Below are positions 61,465 through 64,000 of a stretch of DNA of 64,000 nucleotides, one piece after another (position 1 is the first letter of the stretch; each line of letters begins with the position of its first letter). The position numbers and the translations under genes were made by a program. Source of the DNA: an uncultured Methanomassiliicoccales archaeon (lineage in GTDB: Archaea > Thermoplasmatota > Thermoplasmata > Methanomassiliicoccales > Methanomethylophilaceae); the NCBI GenBank assembly GCA_949292635.1, contig CASEZY010000007.1:30791-94790 (forward strand). The letters are read 5' to 3'. A model generated the notes under the pieces. It saw nothing but the letters and a program-made list of their open reading frames with translations, did not search any database and was not told the origin of the DNA.

Positions 61465-62367
61465 ATGCGCGTCTGCTCCGACATAACCGAGGCCATCGGG
61501 AACACACCCATGATCCGTCTGAAGAGGATCTCCCCCATCTCCGAGGTGTACGGGAAGGCCGAGGGCATGAACCCGGGAGGGTCCACCAAGGACCGTGCCG
61601 CACTGTTCATGATACGCGATGCGGAGCGCAACGGCGCCCTCAGGGAGGGCATGACGATTATAGAGCCCACCAGCGGCAACACCGGCATCGGATTGGCGAT
61701 GATCGGCGCTTATCTGGGATATGACTGCGTCATAGTGATGCCGGACACCATGAGCGCCGAGAGGATCTCCCTGATGAGGGCGTACGGCGCGGAGGTGGTC
61801 CTCACCCCCGGAGCGGAGGGCATGGCCGGCGCCGTGAAGAGGGCGGAGGAGTTGAAGGAGGAGCGGGGAGGGTTCATCGCATCCCAGTTCAGCAACCCCT
61901 CCAACGCCATGGCGCACACCGTCACCACCGCGGCGGAGATCCTGGAGCAGGTGCCGGAGGTGGATTATGTGGTGGCGGGCATCGGCACCGGCGGCACCGC
62001 CACCGGTATCGCCAAAGGGTTGAGGAAGTATGCCTCCAAGGCCAAAGTGATCGGTGTGGAACCCGCCTCTTCCCCATTGATAACCGAGGGTCGTGCCGGT
62101 CCTCACGGCATACAGGGCATCGGCGCCAACTTCGTGCCGGACCTGTTGGATCTTAGCGTGATAGAACGTGTCATCACCGTCTCCGACGGCGAGGCCGTTC
62201 AATATGCCAGACGTCTCGCCAGGGAGGAGGGTCTCTTCGCAGGCATATCCTCGGGAGCGGCTGTGGCCGCCGCTATGAAGGTGTCTTCTGAACACCCAGA
62301 TGCCAAGGTGGTGGCGATCCTGCCGGACCGCGGGGACAGATATATAAGCACAGGACTCTTCGATTGA
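61465..62367 (+). CDS. cysK: Cysteine synthase (O-acetylserine sulfhydrylase)
   Basis: A 300-residue PLP enzyme that makes cysteine from O-acetylserine and sulfide. The PLP lysine is Lys42 in NPGGSTKDRAA. The substrate loop is PTSGNTGIGLA, and the phosphate site GIGTGGTATGIAKGL. Length and motifs match bacterial CysK. It is followed 3 nt later by cysE, giving a complete two-step route from serine. Many methanogens instead make cysteine on tRNA, so this pair may be acquired. Confidence 0.94.
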   Translation: MRVCSDITEAIGNTPMIRLKRISPISEVYGKAEGMNPGGSTKDRAALFMIRDAERNGALREGMTIIEPTSGNTGIGLAMIGAYLGYDCVIVMPDTMSAERISLMRAYGAEVVLTPGAEGMAGAVKRAEELKEERGGFIASQFSNPSNAMAHTVTTAAEILEQVPEVDYVVAGIGTGGTATGIAKGLRKYASKAKVIGVEPASSPLITEGRAGPHGIQGIGANFVPDLLDLSVIERVITVSDGEAVQYARRLAREEGLFAGISSGAAVAAAMKVSSEHPDAKVVAILPDRGDRYISTGLFD

Positions 62368-62370
62368 GAT

Positions 62371-63012
62371 ATGAAGATCCTCGACGGCGATCTGCAGGCG
62401 GTGATGGAATCCGATCCCGCCATGGAGGATGAGCAGGAGGCCATCAAGTTCCACATGGGCCTGCATGTGGTGTCCATGTACCGCGAGTCCCACGAGCTTT
62501 GGCTCCAGGGCAGGAAGGACGAGGCCATGCAGCTCAACTACGATGCCCACAGCCGCTTCGGCGCGGACATCCATCCGGCGGCGCAGATCGGGGAGAGATT
62601 CTTCATCGACCATGCCACAGGGGTGGTGATCGGCAGCACCACGATAATCGGTGACAACGTGCGTCTGTACCAGGGTGTCACACTCGGTGGTGTTTCCACA
62701 TCCAAGGGCAAGAGGCACCCCACCATCGGGAATCATGTGGTCATCGGTGCGAACGCTTCGGTGTTGGGGAACATCACCGTGGGGAACAACGTGCGCATCG
62801 GTGCCGGTTCCGTGGTCGTCAAGGATGTGCCGGATGACTGCACGGTGGTTGGCGTCCCCGGCAAGATCGTGAAGATGAAGGGCGTGTCCACCAAGAACGA
62901 GCTGGACCACGGCGACCTGCCCGACCCGGTGCGGGAGAGGCTCAACCAGATGCAGTCGGAGATCGACTGCCTGAAGGGGCTGCTTGCCGACATGGCCAAG
63001 AAGGGCGAGTGA
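62371..63012 (+). CDS. cysE: Serine O-acetyltransferase
   Basis: A 213-residue enzyme that acetylates serine with acetyl-CoA, the first step of the CysK route. An N-terminal helical domain precedes a left-handed beta-helix of hexapeptide repeats (DIHPAAQIGERFFIDHATGV, then IGDNVRLYQGVTLGG). The catalytic His is in FIDHATG. The repeat array ends at VPGKIVKMKG, followed by a short coiled tail that could contact CysK. It is probably one operon with cysK; a T run follows at 63019-63027. Confidence 0.93.
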   Translation: MKILDGDLQAVMESDPAMEDEQEAIKFHMGLHVVSMYRESHELWLQGRKDEAMQLNYDAHSRFGADIHPAAQIGERFFIDHATGVVIGSTTIIGDNVRLYQGVTLGGVSTSKGKRHPTIGNHVVIGANASVLGNITVGNNVRIGAGSVVVKDVPDDCTVVGVPGKIVKMKGVSTKNELDHGDLPDPVRERLNQMQSEIDCLKGLLADMAKKGE

Positions 63013-63018
63013 CCCTTC

Positions 63019-63027
63019 TCTTTTTTT
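63019..63027 (+). terminator. Poly-T terminator after cysE
   Basis: CTCTTTTTTTG immediately after the cysE stop is an oligo-T terminator of the archaeal type. Confidence 0.5.
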
Positions 63028-63098
63028 GTAACTTTAATAACAATTATAACGCTAATAACATTATTATTTTGATATATGTGAGTCACGATGTGTATACC

Positions 63099-63260
63099 AT
63101 GAGTTACATGGGATACACTCCGGCAAGCTACACGCTGATGCTCAGCAGGTTCAGGGACGGGATCGACCTTCTGGCGGATCCCAGGAACGCCTTCGTCGAG
63201 GGCACGCCGCAATGGATGATCGATGAGTGGGTTGAGTTCGCGGAGGGGATCGCTCCGTAG
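63099..63260 (+). CDS. Small hypothetical protein
   Basis: A 53-residue protein (MSYMGYTPASYTLMLSRFRD) with no recognised family. A TATA-like TTTTGATATATG at about 63067-63078 lies about 25 nt before the ATG, consistent with a leaderless message. An in-frame GTG at 63078 is an alternative start. It may be a real small gene in the AT-richer end of the window. Confidence 0.45.
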   Translation: MSYMGYTPASYTLMLSRFRDGIDLLADPRNAFVEGTPQWMIDEWVEFAEGIAP

Positions 63261-63691
63261 ACTTTTAGATAGGGTGATATCGTCCTCTTAGATGGTTGAC
63301 ATGCTCCGATGAATAATCGATGAACATGCCACACGGATGATCGTTTCCTCGTGTGTATCAGCAGAAACCCACAGGGGCACTGTGTTGTGGCAGCCAGTAC
63401 GATCGATGATCCAGTTACTAAAGTCGTTCTGATACACCCATCTGTCCGATAACGACTGTGAAGGATTCTTGCCATCACATTATGGGGGATAAGACAACGG
63501 TAATGTTGTCAAATGATTCTGACACGCACCACATTGTCAACCGCCAGTGATAATGGTCAACATCCTTGTCGCCCGATATCTCGTTTAAACATGGGGTGAC
63601 TCGATTGAGATCATAGATGCGACCGCGGTGATGTCATACCCGGCTGCGAACATCGGCCGCATCAGGAACACATCCATGGGAGGAACGGTAA
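63261..63691. other. Intergenic region with no supported gene
   Basis: This 430-nt stretch is AT-richer than the rest and has no convincing gene. A short open frame at 63589-63702 (containing IEIIDATAVMSYPAANIGRI) ends in TGA just inside the next gene. It reads like the remnant end of a coding region, but no family is recognised. Confidence 0.4.
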
Positions 63692-64000
63692 GTGGCAGAT
63701 GAGTTCACGATCAATGACATGACATATTCGGTCATTGGCAAAGACCCGGATCGGGTATCGCTTGTGCATTACGCCGGAGACGCTGACATATTGGAGGTTC
63801 CTGGGACAGTGTCGTTCAACGGAGTGGATTATACAGTTACATCAATCGGAAATCGGGCGTTCGAAGAGTGCAGAGCCCTGATCTCAGTGAACATACCTGA
63901 TAGCGTGACCTTCATCGAAGATAGGGCGTTCAGCTGGTGCGAATCCCTGACCTCCGTGAACATCCCCGATAGCGTGACCTCCATCGGAGATGGGGCGTTC
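63692..64000 (+). CDS. BspA-type leucine-rich-repeat protein, 5' end only
   Basis: The reading frame is open from GTG 63692 to the window edge (103 codons). It contains LRR_5/BspA-like repeats: [40 protein letters not shown] and [12 protein letters not shown] directly precedes the GTG, and GGAGG is at 63679-63683, so this is the gene start. No signal peptide is visible in the first residues. Such proteins occur in gut microbes as adhesins, and the rest lies outside the window. Confidence 0.75.
   Translation, partial: MADEFTINDMTYSVIGKDPDRVSLVHYAGDADILEVPGTVSFNGVDYTVTSIGNRAFEECRALISVNIPDSVTFIEDRAFSWCESLTSVNIPDSVTSIGDGAF

Noticed and set aside
63128..63478. A 116-codon minus-strand frame
   Set aside because: It overlaps the small gene at 63099 and has no recognisable motif, promoter or ribosome-binding site.

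Overview
The window is a GC-rich, gene-dense archaeal chromosome segment. Archaeal markers are a 7S/SRP RNA, a TATA-binding protein, translation factor aIF6, the eukaryote-like ribosomal proteins S19e, L31e and L39e with a PDCD5 protein, archaeal LeuRS, archaeal phosphoglycerate mutase and the MptE-type pterin pyrophosphokinase. Methanogenesis marker protein 2 and an aryl-acid pathway (indolepyruvate oxidoreductase plus two PaaK-type ligases) point to a methanogen. The combination of gut-type surface proteins (InlB B-repeats, BspA-type leucine-rich repeats) with bacterial-looking GlnN, GltB, CysE and CysK fits a host-associated member of the Methanomassiliicoccales. That placement is an inference from gene content and was not tested by phylogeny. 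Many genes have a TATA box about 25 nt before the start codon, so leaderless messages look common.

Layout. 1-9.1 kb: a U32-family protein, two pilin-like membrane proteins, apgM, an XRE/cupin regulator with its acyl-CoA ligase, and small enzymes. 9.1-14 kb: a PaaK/ACT/degenerate EF-Tu-like cluster, a second PaaK, and the SRP RNA. 14-21.5 kb: mmp2, an M50 protease, mptE-DUF373, a metallo-beta-lactamase-fold protein, and the information-processing operon rps19e-pdcd5-rpl39e-rpl31e-eif6, preceded by a candidate structured RNA. 21.5-31.7 kb: a frameshifted and an intact flavin-binding split-barrel gene, ubiX, a compositionally mosaic surface protein, class II ribonucleotide reductase with a structured leader, and leuS. 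31.8-33.3 kb: a ribbon-helix-helix regulator coupled to an FtsZ-like protein that lacks the C-terminal domain, behind a repeated operator. 33.3-39.5 kb: iorBA, tmk, tRNA-Leu, a YbjN-like protein, a flavodoxin-fold protein, an inositol monophosphatase-like enzyme, and a CxCC G3E GTPase with a His/Cys-rich partner. 39.5-46.6 kb: an ABC importer whose binding protein appears circularly permuted, an AdoMet decarboxylase-like protein, a DUF362 ferredoxin and an ABC-2 exporter. 46.7-52.8 kb: three overlapping pilin-like genes, a cysteine desulfurase, and pyrD-pyrK. 52.9-59.6 kb: glnN-gltB. 59.5-64 kb: a zinc-dependent phospholipase C-like protein, tRNA-Cys, tbp, cysK-cysE, and the 5' end of a leucine-rich-repeat protein cut by the window edge.

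How they fit together. GlnN plus GltB is a GS/GOGAT ammonia-assimilation pair. CysE plus CysK is a bacterial-type cysteine route, and the desulfurase consumes cysteine. IorAB plus the PaaK ligases would let the cell build aromatic amino acids from aryl acids taken up in the gut. The most unusual items are the permuted substrate-binding protein, the RHH/truncated-FtsZ operon with shared GTAGGAC motifs, the metallochaperone-like GTPase/His-rich pair, the candidate RNA upstream of rps19e, and the mosaic surface gene.
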